Source of the DNA: Dehalococcoidia bacterium UBA2588
GTDB taxonomy: Bacteria > Chloroflexota > Dehalococcoidia > Lucifugimonadales > UBA3495
NCBI GenBank assembly: GCA_002339805.1
Contig: DDKW01000009.1
Location: 6,484-60,219 of the forward strand
Direction of reading: 5' to 3'
Length of the DNA stretch: 53,736 nucleotides
The first letter of the stretch is position 1. Every line of letters starts with the position of its first letter. Below are positions 17,037 to 26,104 of this stretch, piece by piece. The translations under genes were made by a program, and so were the position numbers. The notes beneath the pieces are model-generated. The model had not been told where the DNA came from. It did no database searches and worked only from the letters and a program-made list of their open reading frames with translations.

Positions 17037-17900
17037 ATGTTCATTGTTCAAACTAGCGCAAAAATTAATTTGGGACTTGAGATACTTTCAAAACGAGAGG
17101 ATGGATACCATAATATCTGTTCAGTACTGCAAAGCGTCAATTTGTTTGATGAAATCACTTTTGATTTCGCTCCAACAACAACCTTAATTACAAATATTGA
17201 TTCGCTGAATGTGGAATCTAATCTGGTTTTGGAGTCGGTCAAAACATTTCAAGAATATACTAAAATACCTGTATCTATGAGTATTACTTTGCGAAAGCAT
17301 ATACCAATTGGTATGGGACTAGGGGGCGGCAGCGGCAATGCGGCTGGTACCTTGTTCGCTCTAAATGAAATATATTCCGCAGGATTGTCACTCATTGAAT
17401 TAATGAATTTAGGTAAGACTTTGGGCGCTGATGTACCATATTTTTTTCATGGAGGTACAGCGGTCGTATCGGGAATCGGTGATGTGGTAACTCCTTTGGT
17501 AAATATGTTGCCTGGCAACTTTGTATTGATCTGCCCTAAGCTTTCTATTAAAGAGAAAACTAAATCTTTTTTCCAGGAAATTCGTGAAGAGGATTTTACT
17601 GATGGCTCAATCATGAAAGCTTACAGTGAAGATATTCGTCAATCGTATGAGATATTTAATGGAGTGCCTAATAATGCATTTTCTCGTGTTCTATTAAAAA
17701 GATTTCCTGAATTAATGGAATTGATAACTAGCATACAGGAAAAATTGGGGATAACAGTTAATTTCACCGGAGCAGGATTGGGTATGTTTGCTATTACTGA
17801 CGAGTGCAAACCATTGAAAGAATTAATAGACTCGCAGTATTATGATACATATATTCTAAATACTATCGATCACTCGATTAAAATGAGATCTAAAATATGA
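17037..17900 (+). CDS. ispE: 4-(cytidine 5'-diphospho)-2-C-methyl-D-erythritol kinase
   Basis: IspE phosphorylates the 2-hydroxyl of CDP-methylerythritol in the MEP route to isoprenoids. It is a GHMP kinase: AKINLGLEIL (substrate site) is followed by REDGYHNICSVLQSVNL, the family's D-G-Y-H motif, then the ATP loop IPIGMGLGGGSGNAAGTL and LGADVPYFFHGGTA with the catalytic Asp. The C-terminal VNFTGAGLGMFAI completes the fold. The length of 287 residues is typical. An AAGGGG Shine-Dalgarno precedes the ATG. The stop overlaps the lgt start by 4 bp. Confidence 0.95.
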   Translation: MFIVQTSAKINLGLEILSKREDGYHNICSVLQSVNLFDEITFDFAPTTTLITNIDSLNVESNLVLESVKTFQEYTKIPVSMSITLRKHIPIGMGLGGGSGNAAGTLFALNEIYSAGLSLIELMNLGKTLGADVPYFFHGGTAVVSGIGDVVTPLVNMLPGNFVLICPKLSIKEKTKSFFQEIREEDFTDGSIMKAYSEDIRQSYEIFNGVPNNAFSRVLLKRFPELMELITSIQEKLGITVNFTGAGLGMFAITDECKPLKELIDSQYYDTYILNTIDHSIKMRSKI

Positions 17901-18787
17901 ACCTTATTGTTATCAATTTACCATTTAATCCATATATTATTGATTTGGGTGCTTTGGCGCTATCATGGCATGGATTTTTTACTGCGGTCGGCCTAATGTC
18001 TGCTTTGTACCTTGTTGTGCGATGGTCAAAAACTCGATCTGATATATTGCATCGTGCTGGACAATCCGAATTAAATTTGACTGCTGATACTGTATTACAG
18101 GTAGCCCCTTGGGCGATTTTATCCGGAATAATAGGAGCTCGATTGTTCCATGTGATAGATTTTTGGTCTGCTATATACACCTACGATCCAGTATCCGTTT
18201 TTTATATTTGGAAAGGAGGCATTGCTATATATGGAGCAGTGCTGGGAGGTTTTGTAGGGGGATTTTTATACTTAAAACTTAGGAATTCTGTTCAACTATT
18301 AAATTGCATTGGATATATCCCTTTGCTGAAAAAGCCTAATGTTATCAAGTTACCAAAACCTGGAGTTCTTGCAGATTTGGTAGCTGCTCCAATGATTTTA
18401 GGTATGGCTATAGGTAGGATCGGAGATGTGATAAATGGTGAGCATTTTGCGACTTATACAGACTTGCCTTGGGGTATTATATATACTCATCCTTTAAGTC
18501 CAGGGTTCGGTAGACCCGCTAGTCATCCTGCAGTATTTTATGAATTGCTGTGGGACTTAGCAATATTTGGATTGTTGCTATGGCTGAAGGATAAAATAAA
18601 ACCCAATGGCATGATTTTTGTGCTGTTTATTTTGCTTTATTCTTTCGGGAGATTTTTCATAATGTTCCTTCGGGAAGATTATTACATGAACATTTTAGGA
18701 TTCAATCAAGCTCAGGTGGTAGCATTGATTCTAGTGTTGATAACTCTACCGATAGTGTGCTTCAAAGCAAGATTTTTCAAAGGATAA
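17897..18787 (+). CDS. lgt: Prolipoprotein diacylglyceryl transferase
   Basis: Lgt is an integral membrane enzyme that moves a diacylglyceryl group from phosphatidylglycerol to the lipobox cysteine of prolipoproteins. The sequence has about seven membrane segments. Key motifs are LSWHGFFTAVGLMSAL, IWKGGIAIYGAVLGGFVGG, the family signature IGRIGDVINGEHFATYTDLP, HPAVFYELLWDL, and FGRFFIMFLREDYY near the end. The signature's usual Asn after G-R-x-G is Asp here, a known variant. The ATG overlaps the ispE stop by 4 bp. Its presence implies that this organism makes lipoproteins. Confidence 0.95.
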   Translation: MNLIVINLPFNPYIIDLGALALSWHGFFTAVGLMSALYLVVRWSKTRSDILHRAGQSELNLTADTVLQVAPWAILSGIIGARLFHVIDFWSAIYTYDPVSVFYIWKGGIAIYGAVLGGFVGGFLYLKLRNSVQLLNCIGYIPLLKKPNVIKLPKPGVLADLVAAPMILGMAIGRIGDVINGEHFATYTDLPWGIIYTHPLSPGFGRPASHPAVFYELLWDLAIFGLLLWLKDKIKPNGMIFVLFILLYSFGRFFIMFLREDYYMNILGFNQAQVVALILVLITLPIVCFKARFFKG

Positions 18788-18792
18788 TGTTC

Positions 18793-19257
18793 TCATTTTT
18801 TAGTAGGTAGATAGGGATCTTCAAATTTTTTTCTGCTTTGGTTGATTAACGATACTTTTTTTGATACTTTTCCGATTAGGATGTAATTAAAATCGAAGCC
18901 CAGTATTACATCTAGCGCTCCCCATAATGTGTACAGGGCTGTTATAAATGAAGCAGTAAGCATCAACAACGTTATGCCATTGGGTAAATTGAATTCCAGC
19001 GCCATAAAAATTGTTAGGCCAAGTATGAGATTAACTATGGTTCCTTGGAAGGCTTGAGAAGATAGCCAGTGGGAACTTATTTTTCTGTATTTCCTACATA
19101 CCAAATACGATATCACAGGACAGATAAGAAACATTACAGACGAACCTGTGATTATTAAAGAAGGGACACCCACAATGACCGAAACACAATGGGATCCTCC
19201 TGCTAAGATCCGCTGTATTATAGGTAGATCTGAGTATGTGGGAATTATGGACTTCAC
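18793..19257 (-). CDS. Small membrane protein, DUF4870/Tic20-like
   Basis: A 154-residue protein with about four hydrophobic segments. ILAGGSHCVSVIVGVPSLII leads into a polar loop YLVCRKYRKISSHWLSSQAF and then QGTIVNLILGLTIFMALEF. This hydrophobic - basic loop - amphipathic helix - hydrophobic layout resembles DUF4870 (Tic20-like) proteins, whose role is unknown. The match is by pattern, not by a diagnostic motif. A GTG start at 19257 lies 3 bp after the fabF stop, so it is the last gene of the radical SAM - fabF operon, and ends 5 bp from lgt in the opposite direction. Confidence 0.5.
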   Translation of the reverse strand: MKSIIPTYSDLPIIQRILAGGSHCVSVIVGVPSLIITGSSVMFLICPVISYLVCRKYRKISSHWLSSQAFQGTIVNLILGLTIFMALEFNLPNGITLLMLTASFITALYTLWGALDVILGFDFNYILIGKVSKKVSLINQSRKKFEDPYLPTKK

Positions 19258-19260
19258 TTA

Positions 19261-20499
19261 TCAGTATTTGGTAAATATCAGGACAGAGTTGTGTCCACCA
19301 AACCCAAAAGAGTTACTCATACATGTGTTAATTATTTTGTCTTTACTGTGATTAGGAGTGTAATCCAAATCGCATAATGGATCGGGTTCCTCTAGATTTA
19401 TGGTGGGTGGTATAGATGCATTCTCTATTGCTTTAACGCATAGTGCAGCTTCTAATGCTCCTCCTGCTCCTAATAAATGACCAGTCATAGATTTGGTTGA
19501 ACTGATGCTTAAATTTGAAGCTACATCTCCTAGAGCGAGTTTTATTGCTTTAGTTTCTTGAGTATCATTTAGAGGAGTGGACGTGCCATGGGCGTTCAAA
19601 TAGTCAAGTTGATCTGGAGAAATTTTAGCTGCTGCTAAAGCGTTTTTAATAGCTTTAGCAGCAGTTTCTCCAGTAGGATTGGGTTCAGTTAGATGGTGCG
19701 CATCTGATGATGACCCATAGCTACTTAATACTGCCAAAGGAGTGGCTCCACGATTGATAGCATGTTCTTCGCTTTCTAGGACGAGCATAGCCGAACCTTC
19801 TCCCATAACAAAGCCGTCACGTTTGATATCAAAAGGCCTGCTAGCATTCTTAGGGTTTTCATTGAATCTTGAAAGAGCCCGTAGGCTGTTAAACCCAGCT
19901 ACTGCGATCGGGGTTAAAGGAGCTTCAGCTCCTCCTGCTAGTATTATTTCTGATTGGTTGCTTTTAATAGAGTACCATGCTTGGCCGATTGCATCAGCCC
20001 CGGAGGAGCAAGAAGATACGACGCAGTAATTTGCACCCATAGCTCCTGTCATCATAGATACTTGAGCTGATGCCATATCTCCTAACATCATTGGTATTAG
20101 AAATGGTGAAACTCTACGAGGTCCTCTTTCTGATAGGATATTGTGTTGTTCAGAAAGGGTTACAATCCCTCCTATACCGCTACCTACAATTACAGATAGT
20201 TCATAAGGTTTAAGACTTTGAGGGGAAAGATTAGCTGAATCGCAAGCTTCTAGTGCTGCGACACATGCAAACTGCGCAAACCTATCCATTCTGCGGGCAA
20301 CTTTACGATCTAATATGTCTTCAGGTACAAAATTCTTAACTTCTGCACCAAATCTGGTATCGAATCCTTCTGTATCAAAGGATGTTAAATAATCAACCCC
20401 ACTTTCACCTTTTAGTATTTTAGTCCAAGTACTGTTGGTGTCATGAGCTAAAGGGTTTATAGTTCCTATTCCAGTAATTACAACTCTAGTATCTTTCAT
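19261..20499 (-). CDS. fabF: Beta-ketoacyl-ACP synthase II-type enzyme (copy 1)
   Basis: KAS II condenses malonyl-ACP with acyl-ACP in fatty-acid elongation. The 412-residue protein has a complete active site: nucleophile Cys in CVVSSCSSGADAIGQA, His in NAHGTSTPLNDT and His in STKSMTGHLLGAGGALEA. The end FGFGGHNSVLIF is typical. The start TRVVITGIGTINPLAHD is canonical. A second FabF-type gene lies 4 kb away, in a different operon. This copy is 18 bp downstream of a B12-type radical SAM gene and may serve a more specialised lipid; the sequence alone does not show its chain-length preference. Confidence 0.93.
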   Translation of the reverse strand: MKDTRVVITGIGTINPLAHDTNSTWTKILKGESGVDYLTSFDTEGFDTRFGAEVKNFVPEDILDRKVARRMDRFAQFACVAALEACDSANLSPQSLKPYELSVIVGSGIGGIVTLSEQHNILSERGPRRVSPFLIPMMLGDMASAQVSMMTGAMGANYCVVSSCSSGADAIGQAWYSIKSNQSEIILAGGAEAPLTPIAVAGFNSLRALSRFNENPKNASRPFDIKRDGFVMGEGSAMLVLESEEHAINRGATPLAVLSSYGSSSDAHHLTEPNPTGETAAKAIKNALAAAKISPDQLDYLNAHGTSTPLNDTQETKAIKLALGDVASNLSISSTKSMTGHLLGAGGALEAALCVKAIENASIPPTINLEEPDPLCDLDYTPNHSKDKIINTCMSNSFGFGGHNSVLIFTKY

Positions 20500-20517
20500 G
20501 ATCGCAGAGAGTTGTAA

Positions 20518-22281
20518 TTACGAGTTTTCCGGCTGGGATTTAGTGTCGTTCATTAGAGACCCAAGCAATGTATTAAGCTCGGTTACTGTAGACTCTAAGA
20601 CCGATGTGTCCTGTTTGTCCTCTGCGGTTGTTAGATTCCTGTATAGGTTATTTACTTCCTGTAATTTAACTGAAATATTTTCTGATAATTCAGTTCTAGC
20701 ATTAGATAATGGCTGGCTAGCTGCCCTAAGGCTGTCAAGAAGGGTTTCAATAGTTTGTCCAGCAACTGCACTCTGTGTCTGAGTAGATTCCCTGGCTAGT
20801 TCAGATAGTTCTCCGATCCTAGCGCCGATTGAATCAGAAAGTTCTCTGCCTGTGGCTGCAAGCCGCATTCTATATGTTCGGAGCATTCTGAATATTCTTC
20901 CGTACAAATTATCTATTGATCGTAATTTGGCAGAATACCTCTCAAATAATTCCTCACTTTCTTGCATTCCCCATCTTTCATCGTAGTGTACAAATCTTCT
21001 GCCGGTGTACAGATGATAAGGCCTCAATTCCCCATCTTTCAGTAACTCACCTTTCTCATTTAATGGTTTCAAGTCTGTCCAATTGGAAGTTGCAGGTAGA
21101 GGAGTGAGTAAATTAGCTGTTTGGTAATTACTGACTTCAGTTACCCAGTCAGCTAAACTCATAATACTTTCTTCTGTGTCATACGGAAGACCAATTATAG
21201 TCATTGCCACAACGCTGAAGCCCATTCCATTCAATGTGGTTAGATCAGTATGCATTTGGCCTGGATCTTGACGTTTTCTGACAAGTTTCAAATTTTCTGC
21301 GTTATCAGATTCAACCCCTAGGTACAACATTTTTATGTTTGCATCCTGCATAGCATTTGCTAGTTCCATATCTTGTCCGACTTCAGCACGGGCCTGGCAA
21401 ATCATATACATGTTATCGGTGTGACCTTTCCAGTTCTTGAGTCGTTCTAGGCGTTCATCTCTAAATTTGATAGCTCTTAACGGAGGAGCATGTAAATCGT
21501 CAGATATAAATATGCTTATGTTGCCGTTTTGCCCTTTATGGATTAGCCCATCTTCAGCTAATTCGCGAATTTGATCGATTCTTTTAAGTTCTGTTTCTCT
21601 GCTTATAAGACGATATCCGAGGAACTGTTGAATAACCTGGCAATAGGAGCAATTCTCAGTGCAACCTCGTGTAGTTTCAAGGACGCCACCGGTTAGAGGT
21701 GTCTGAGGAGTAAGGTCTTTGATTGATCGGTAATCTGGTAATTCTGCAAAATCTGGAGCTACTAGGCCTCTCCTAGGGGTTTGTACTAGCTGTGCGATTT
21801 TGTCTCCTTTCAGGAATGTAATACCTGGAATTTTTTCCAGATAAGATTCCTTTTGGGAGGAGTTGTTGATCAGCACGTCGCATAGCTGACCAATTATGTC
21901 TTCGCCTTCTCTGTTGACGATTACATCGAATGATCCATATTTAAATGCTTCTTCAGGTAGAGGGCTCATTTGAGGTCCTCCACCAATGATTATTAGATTA
22001 GGGTGGTGCTGACGTGCCTCCCGGCTAATTTGAAAAGCTCTAGGAGTTTCATTAATCAAGGCTGTGATCATTAATATATCTACGCCATCCAAATCTTTAT
22101 CTGGATCCATCAAGCCAGATCTATCCTCAAACCATATGCTTCTTTCGTAGAAATAGTCACCCTGCCATTGAGCTAATGCGGCTGACAGAAATAACATTCC
22201 TTGTCTTGGAATAGCCATGTATTCAAAATTACCTCCAGCTGACGCTGGTTGTACCATTACTACTTTTTTAATCTTACTCAT
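20518..22281 (-). CDS. B12-binding-domain radical SAM protein with C-terminal helical tail
   Basis: The N-terminal cobalamin-binding-like domain (residues about 5-140) has VVMVQPASAGGNFEYMAIPRQG, VDILMITALINETPRAF and LIIIGGGPQMSPLPEEAF. It lacks D-x-H-x-x-G, as most B12-radical SAM proteins do. The radical SAM core has Cys207, Cys211 and Cys214 in RGCTENCSYCQ, the C-x3-C-x2-C cluster site, and later LGVESDNAENL and MTIIGLPYDT. Such proteins often methylate unactivated carbons, but I cannot name the substrate. After about residue 472 comes a 115-residue Ser/Leu/Glu-rich helical tail with heptad-like spacing and no cysteines, which is unusual. fabF follows 18 bp later. Confidence 0.85.
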   Translation of the reverse strand: MSKIKKVVMVQPASAGGNFEYMAIPRQGMLFLSAALAQWQGDYFYERSIWFEDRSGLMDPDKDLDGVDILMITALINETPRAFQISREARQHHPNLIIIGGGPQMSPLPEEAFKYGSFDVIVNREGEDIIGQLCDVLINNSSQKESYLEKIPGITFLKGDKIAQLVQTPRRGLVAPDFAELPDYRSIKDLTPQTPLTGGVLETTRGCTENCSYCQVIQQFLGYRLISRETELKRIDQIRELAEDGLIHKGQNGNISIFISDDLHAPPLRAIKFRDERLERLKNWKGHTDNMYMICQARAEVGQDMELANAMQDANIKMLYLGVESDNAENLKLVRKRQDPGQMHTDLTTLNGMGFSVVAMTIIGLPYDTEESIMSLADWVTEVSNYQTANLLTPLPATSNWTDLKPLNEKGELLKDGELRPYHLYTGRRFVHYDERWGMQESEELFERYSAKLRSIDNLYGRIFRMLRTYRMRLAATGRELSDSIGARIGELSELARESTQTQSAVAGQTIETLLDSLRAASQPLSNARTELSENISVKLQEVNNLYRNLTTAEDKQDTSVLESTVTELNTLLGSLMNDTKSQPENS

Positions 22282-22452
22282 ATTTTCTCGTACGCTTTAA
22301 GGTTTATATATTTATATTCAATTATATTAAATCCGTTACGTATTATATACTATCTACTAAGATATTTGTCAGGTTAAATATCATCTTAAATATGTGTTCT
22401 CATCAAGGAATAGTCGAATGATGAGTGTTGATACGATTCTCGGGAGTGCAAA

Positions 22453-23394
22453 TTGATTCTTGTTACTGGAGCCACAGGGTTTATAGGTAGTGCAGTTGTC
22501 AAACAACTAAGTGACCAAGGTGTAGAATTTAAATGCTTGGTTCGTACCCCCGGTAACGAGAATCGGATTCAAACTTTTAGCCCAGAAATCCATTACGGGG
22601 ATTTACTTAACCGGCGTAGTCTTAACCATGTCTTAGCAGGAACAGACACAGTAATAAATGTTGCTGGAACCCTACCTTTCGGGGATAATTCTGAAGGATA
22701 TCGCAGGAAAAATGTAGGTTCTGCTGTAAATCTTGTGGAAGCAGGAGAAGACGCAGGGGTTAAGAAAATAATTCATGTCAGCGCAGTAGGGAGTACAGAG
22801 AATAATTCGAATCCGTTTCTTAGAAGTAAGTATCTCTCAGAAAACGTGATTATCCGGAGTACGATAAATCATACAATATTGAGATTACCACATGTTTTTG
22901 GTCCGAGAGACTCTTTCACAAATCATTGTGCCTCACTGATGAGAGTTTTACCTTGTAAGTTGATTTATGGCGATCCAAGGTGTGTTCTCCAACCTATGCA
23001 CGTTTCAGATGTGGCGTATTGCATCGTGAGATCAGCTACTGGTGACGATATGTCTGGAAAAATCATAGACTTAGTGGGTACCGAGTCAATTTCTTATTCG
23101 GATTTATTTACGACGATCAGAAACCGTTTCTCAAGTAATTTGATTCCGTATTGCCCTACACTTGAAGTACCAGATTTTGCGGCTAAAATATTTGCCTCTT
23201 TATGGTCCGACTTTAGCCCGCTGAGTTTCTCTTTTGGACAATACCTTAGGTCGAACATGATCTCATCAGACAGCTCAGTAGCGGACTTATTTGATTTCGA
23301 GCCACGGTTACTTTTCAATAATATCCAGCATGTGCAAAGAATTAAATATAAAACAGCACTCAGAGTATTATTTGGAGATAAAAATCGGTGGTGA
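22453..23394 (+). CDS. Atypical SDR-family NAD(P)-binding protein
   Basis: A 313-residue Rossmann protein of the extended/atypical short-chain dehydrogenase group, similar in layout to NmrA-like and complex-I 39-kDa-subunit-like proteins. The nucleotide site is ILVTGATGFIGSAVVKQLSD at the very N-terminus. The middle has INVAGTLPF and IIHVSAVGSTENNSNPFLRS. The classical Y-x-x-x-K is not evident; only a lysine (SKYLSE) is in place, as in atypical members. LRLPHVFGPRDSFTNH and VLQPMHVSDVAYCI follow. The start is TTG at 22453 after a GGGAGTG Shine-Dalgarno. It has its own leader in a divergent 171-bp gap and lies just upstream of folC. Confidence 0.75.
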   Translation: MILVTGATGFIGSAVVKQLSDQGVEFKCLVRTPGNENRIQTFSPEIHYGDLLNRRSLNHVLAGTDTVINVAGTLPFGDNSEGYRRKNVGSAVNLVEAGEDAGVKKIIHVSAVGSTENNSNPFLRSKYLSENVIIRSTINHTILRLPHVFGPRDSFTNHCASLMRVLPCKLIYGDPRCVLQPMHVSDVAYCIVRSATGDDMSGKIIDLVGTESISYSDLFTTIRNRFSSNLIPYCPTLEVPDFAAKIFASLWSDFSPLSFSFGQYLRSNMISSDSSVADLFDFEPRLLFNNIQHVQRIKYKTALRVLFGDKNRW

Positions 23395-23407
23395 ATGGTT
23401 GTCTCAG

Positions 23408-24763
23408 ATGAATTACAAGAACGCTTTGGAAAAATTGATGTCTCTTATAGATTTAGAAAGAATCGAATTTTCAGGCCCCCGGCAAAAAGCAATTTATGAC
23501 CTCTCGAGGATTCAAAATTTCTTGAATTATATCGGGAATCCCCATCTGGACGTTCCTTGCATCCATGTTGCAGGAACGAAAGGGAAAGGAAGTGTTTCAG
23601 CTATTTGTGAATCCGTATTGAATGAATCAGGGTTCAAGACAGGTTTTTTCTCATCTCCTCATATTCATTCCTTTACTGAACGTATCAGGATTAATGGTGA
23701 ACCAATAAGTACACTGAAATTTTCTGAATATTTTCATTGTTTATGGAGTCATCATGAAACCTGGACTAAAGAAGTTTCAGGGGCAAGACTGACTTTGTTT
23801 GAATATATTACGGCCTTGGCTTTCTATATATTTGAGAAAGAATCTGTAGACATAAGTGTCATAGAGGTTGGCTTAGGAGGCCGTCTGGACGCCACAAACG
23901 TAGTCATCCCGGAGGTGTCAGCTATCACTGCATTGGGTTATGACCATATGAATATTTTAGGTTCCGACATAGAGTCAATCACTAAAGAAAAAGCAGGTAT
24001 TATAAAACCGCATGTCCCTGTAGTCGTTTCCCATCAATCATATGATGTGATTGATATTATCCAGTCGGTTTGCGCCACCAATAATTCGAATTTGATAGAT
24101 ACGGATGAAAATTTTTGCTATTCGTTAATCAGAATTGAAAATCACAGGCAATGTATTTTTGTTACCAGCCCATCCTTTTCAGGAGAATTAAATACTGCGC
24201 TATTAGGTGCCCATCAAGCCCAGAATGTATTAACCGCATTAGGTGTGATTCAAGAACTCAAAAGAAAGGATTGGATTATTTCCGAAGAGCATATTAAACA
24301 AGGCGTTTATTCGGTTTCATGGCCTTGCAGGATGGAGATTATCGAATCAGAATCTCAAACTGTAGTATTGGACGGCGCGCACACCTATGAATCTATTCAA
24401 TTAGTTATGGAATCAATACAGGAATTATTTCAATACAATAAATTAGGTATCTTGCTTGGTTTGTCAAAAGATAAGGAAATAGACAAGATATGCGAATTAC
24501 TTAGTAGATCAACTGCTGATCTGATTTTGTTAATCAAGAGTAGACACCCTAAAGCAATGGATCAAGAGGAAATACTTGAGTACTTTACTGAAAATAATAA
24601 TACTGTAAAAAATGCGTCTTCTATATTTGAAGCCATATCAACCGCTAGAAAAGAATTGGGACCAGAGGCTCTGATACTGTCTATAGGGTCATTATTTTCA
24701 TCAGCTGAGGTGAGAGAATATCTGTTGGGAATAGATCCAGAACTTTATCAGGCTATCGTGTGA
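23408..24763 (+). CDS. folC: Folylpolyglutamate synthase / dihydrofolate synthase
   Basis: FolC adds glutamate to dihydropteroate and then to folates, using ATP. It is a Mur-ligase-like enzyme: HVAGTKGKGSVSAICES is the P-loop, followed by GFFSSPHIHSFTERIRINGE. VIEVGLGGRLDATNV is the metal-binding region and ITALGYDHMNILGSDIESI the next core motif. EKAGIIKP and VLDGAHTYESI complete the set. The frame is open back to 23291, but that would overlap the SDR gene by 104 bp. The ATG at 23408 places NYKNALEKLMSL where FolC proteins normally begin, giving 451 residues. A TTG at 23399 is a possible alternative. Confidence 0.93.
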   Translation: MNYKNALEKLMSLIDLERIEFSGPRQKAIYDLSRIQNFLNYIGNPHLDVPCIHVAGTKGKGSVSAICESVLNESGFKTGFFSSPHIHSFTERIRINGEPISTLKFSEYFHCLWSHHETWTKEVSGARLTLFEYITALAFYIFEKESVDISVIEVGLGGRLDATNVVIPEVSAITALGYDHMNILGSDIESITKEKAGIIKPHVPVVVSHQSYDVIDIIQSVCATNNSNLIDTDENFCYSLIRIENHRQCIFVTSPSFSGELNTALLGAHQAQNVLTALGVIQELKRKDWIISEEHIKQGVYSVSWPCRMEIIESESQTVVLDGAHTYESIQLVMESIQELFQYNKLGILLGLSKDKEIDKICELLSRSTADLILLIKSRHPKAMDQEEILEYFTENNNTVKNASSIFEAISTARKELGPEALILSIGSLFSSAEVREYLLGIDPELYQAIV

Positions 24764-24781
24764 TACAAGGAGAAAAATGAA

Positions 24782-26023
24782 GTGCAAACGCAAAGAGTAG
24801 TAATAACAGGTTTGGGAGCGGTAAGTCCTAATGGGATTACTGTAAAAGAGTTTTGGAACAGTCTGATTAACGGAAAATCAGGAATTGGCCCAATGACTCT
24901 TTGTGATCCATCCGGATACACTTGTCGAATAGCTGGCGAAATTCTAGACTTCGACCCTTCTGTGGCGATTGACTTTAAAGAATCCAGAAGAATGGCAAGG
25001 TTTTCACAATTAGCTGTAGTGGCAGGGAAAGAAGCCTTAATCAATTCAGGATTAAATCTAGAGGGAATAGATTCTTACCGGGTTGGAGTGATCCTAGGCA
25101 ATGGCAATGGAGGATTTCCAACCTTAGAAGAAAACAGTAGAGTTCTTGCATCTCGTGGAGGTATGAAAATGTCTCCCTTTTTCTTCCCTATGATATTACC
25201 GAACATGGCAACCGCCAACTTGAGCAGATTCTTGGGAGCTCAAGGATATAGTTCTACAGCCGTTACAGCTTGTGCTGCTTCTAATCAAGCTATTGGAGAA
25301 GCTTTTAACGTGATACGTCACGGTATGGCAGATGTAATGTTTACAGGAGGCACTGAAGCGGGGATTAGTCAATTGGGGTTGGGGGGGTTTGCTGTAATGA
25401 AAGCACTAACCAATCAGAATTCCGACCCAATAAAAGCTAGCAAACCCTTCGATAACAACCGGGATGGATTTGTTCCTGCAGAAGGATCTGGAATCATTGT
25501 GTTGGAAGAACTAAAACATGCACTTAGTAGAGGAGCTAATATTTTGGCTGAAATTAAAGGTTTTGGTTGCACTTCTGATGCATCACATCTTGTCCAGCCT
25601 AAAGAAGATGGGTCTTCTGCTTGCAAAGCTATAGAATTAGCTCTCGGAGACGCAGAAATTTCCAAAGAAAGCGTGGATTACATAAATGCTCATGGCACGT
25701 CTACTCCATTGAATGATTTAGTTGAAACAAGGGCTATTAAAAGAGCGTTTGGTGATTACGCATATAAAATTCCTATCAGTTCAACAAAGTCCATGATAGG
25801 GCATTCTTTGGGTGCTTCAGGTTCATTGGAAGCAATAGCATGCATTAATTCTATAATTCATGACAAGGTGCATCCAACTATCAATTATGAACATCCAGAT
25901 CCTGAATGCGACTTAGACTACGTGCCTAACAATGCTAGGTCAGCATCAGTTAATATCGCATTATCTAACGCATTTGGATTCGGAGGCCAGAACGCTTGTG
26001 TGGTATTTTCTGGTTACGAATAA
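24782..26023 (+). CDS. fabF: Beta-ketoacyl-ACP synthase II-type enzyme (copy 2)
   Basis: Second KAS II-like enzyme, 413 residues. The nucleophile is the Cys of AVTACAASNQAIGEA; the histidines lie in NAHGTSTPLNDL and STKSMIGHSLGASGSLEA; the end is NAFGFGGQNACVVF. All catalytic positions are intact. The elbow sequence T-A-C-A-A is the more standard of the two copies (copy 1 has S-S-C-S-S), so this one is the likelier general elongation enzyme. The start is GTG at 24782 behind an AAGGAG Shine-Dalgarno, 18 bp after folC. No fabD, fabG or acpP genes are adjacent. Confidence 0.93.
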   Translation: MQTQRVVITGLGAVSPNGITVKEFWNSLINGKSGIGPMTLCDPSGYTCRIAGEILDFDPSVAIDFKESRRMARFSQLAVVAGKEALINSGLNLEGIDSYRVGVILGNGNGGFPTLEENSRVLASRGGMKMSPFFFPMILPNMATANLSRFLGAQGYSSTAVTACAASNQAIGEAFNVIRHGMADVMFTGGTEAGISQLGLGGFAVMKALTNQNSDPIKASKPFDNNRDGFVPAEGSGIIVLEELKHALSRGANILAEIKGFGCTSDASHLVQPKEDGSSACKAIELALGDAEISKESVDYINAHGTSTPLNDLVETRAIKRAFGDYAYKIPISSTKSMIGHSLGASGSLEAIACINSIIHDKVHPTINYEHPDPECDLDYVPNNARSASVNIALSNAFGFGGQNACVVFSGYE

Positions 26024-26038
26024 TGTGCATACATCAAA

Positions 26039-26067
26039 TTGACTGGATTTTTTGAGTGCCATACAAT
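26039..26067 (+). promoter_or_regulatory. Promoter for alaS-ruvX
   Basis: TTGACT (26039-26044), 17-bp spacer, TACAAT (26062-26067), in the 81-bp gap after fabF copy 2. The predicted leader is about 30 nt, with no room for a T-box. Confidence 0.55.
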
Positions 26068-26104
26068 CTTCTAGATAAAAATTAAATCAATTAGAAGGGT
26101 AATC

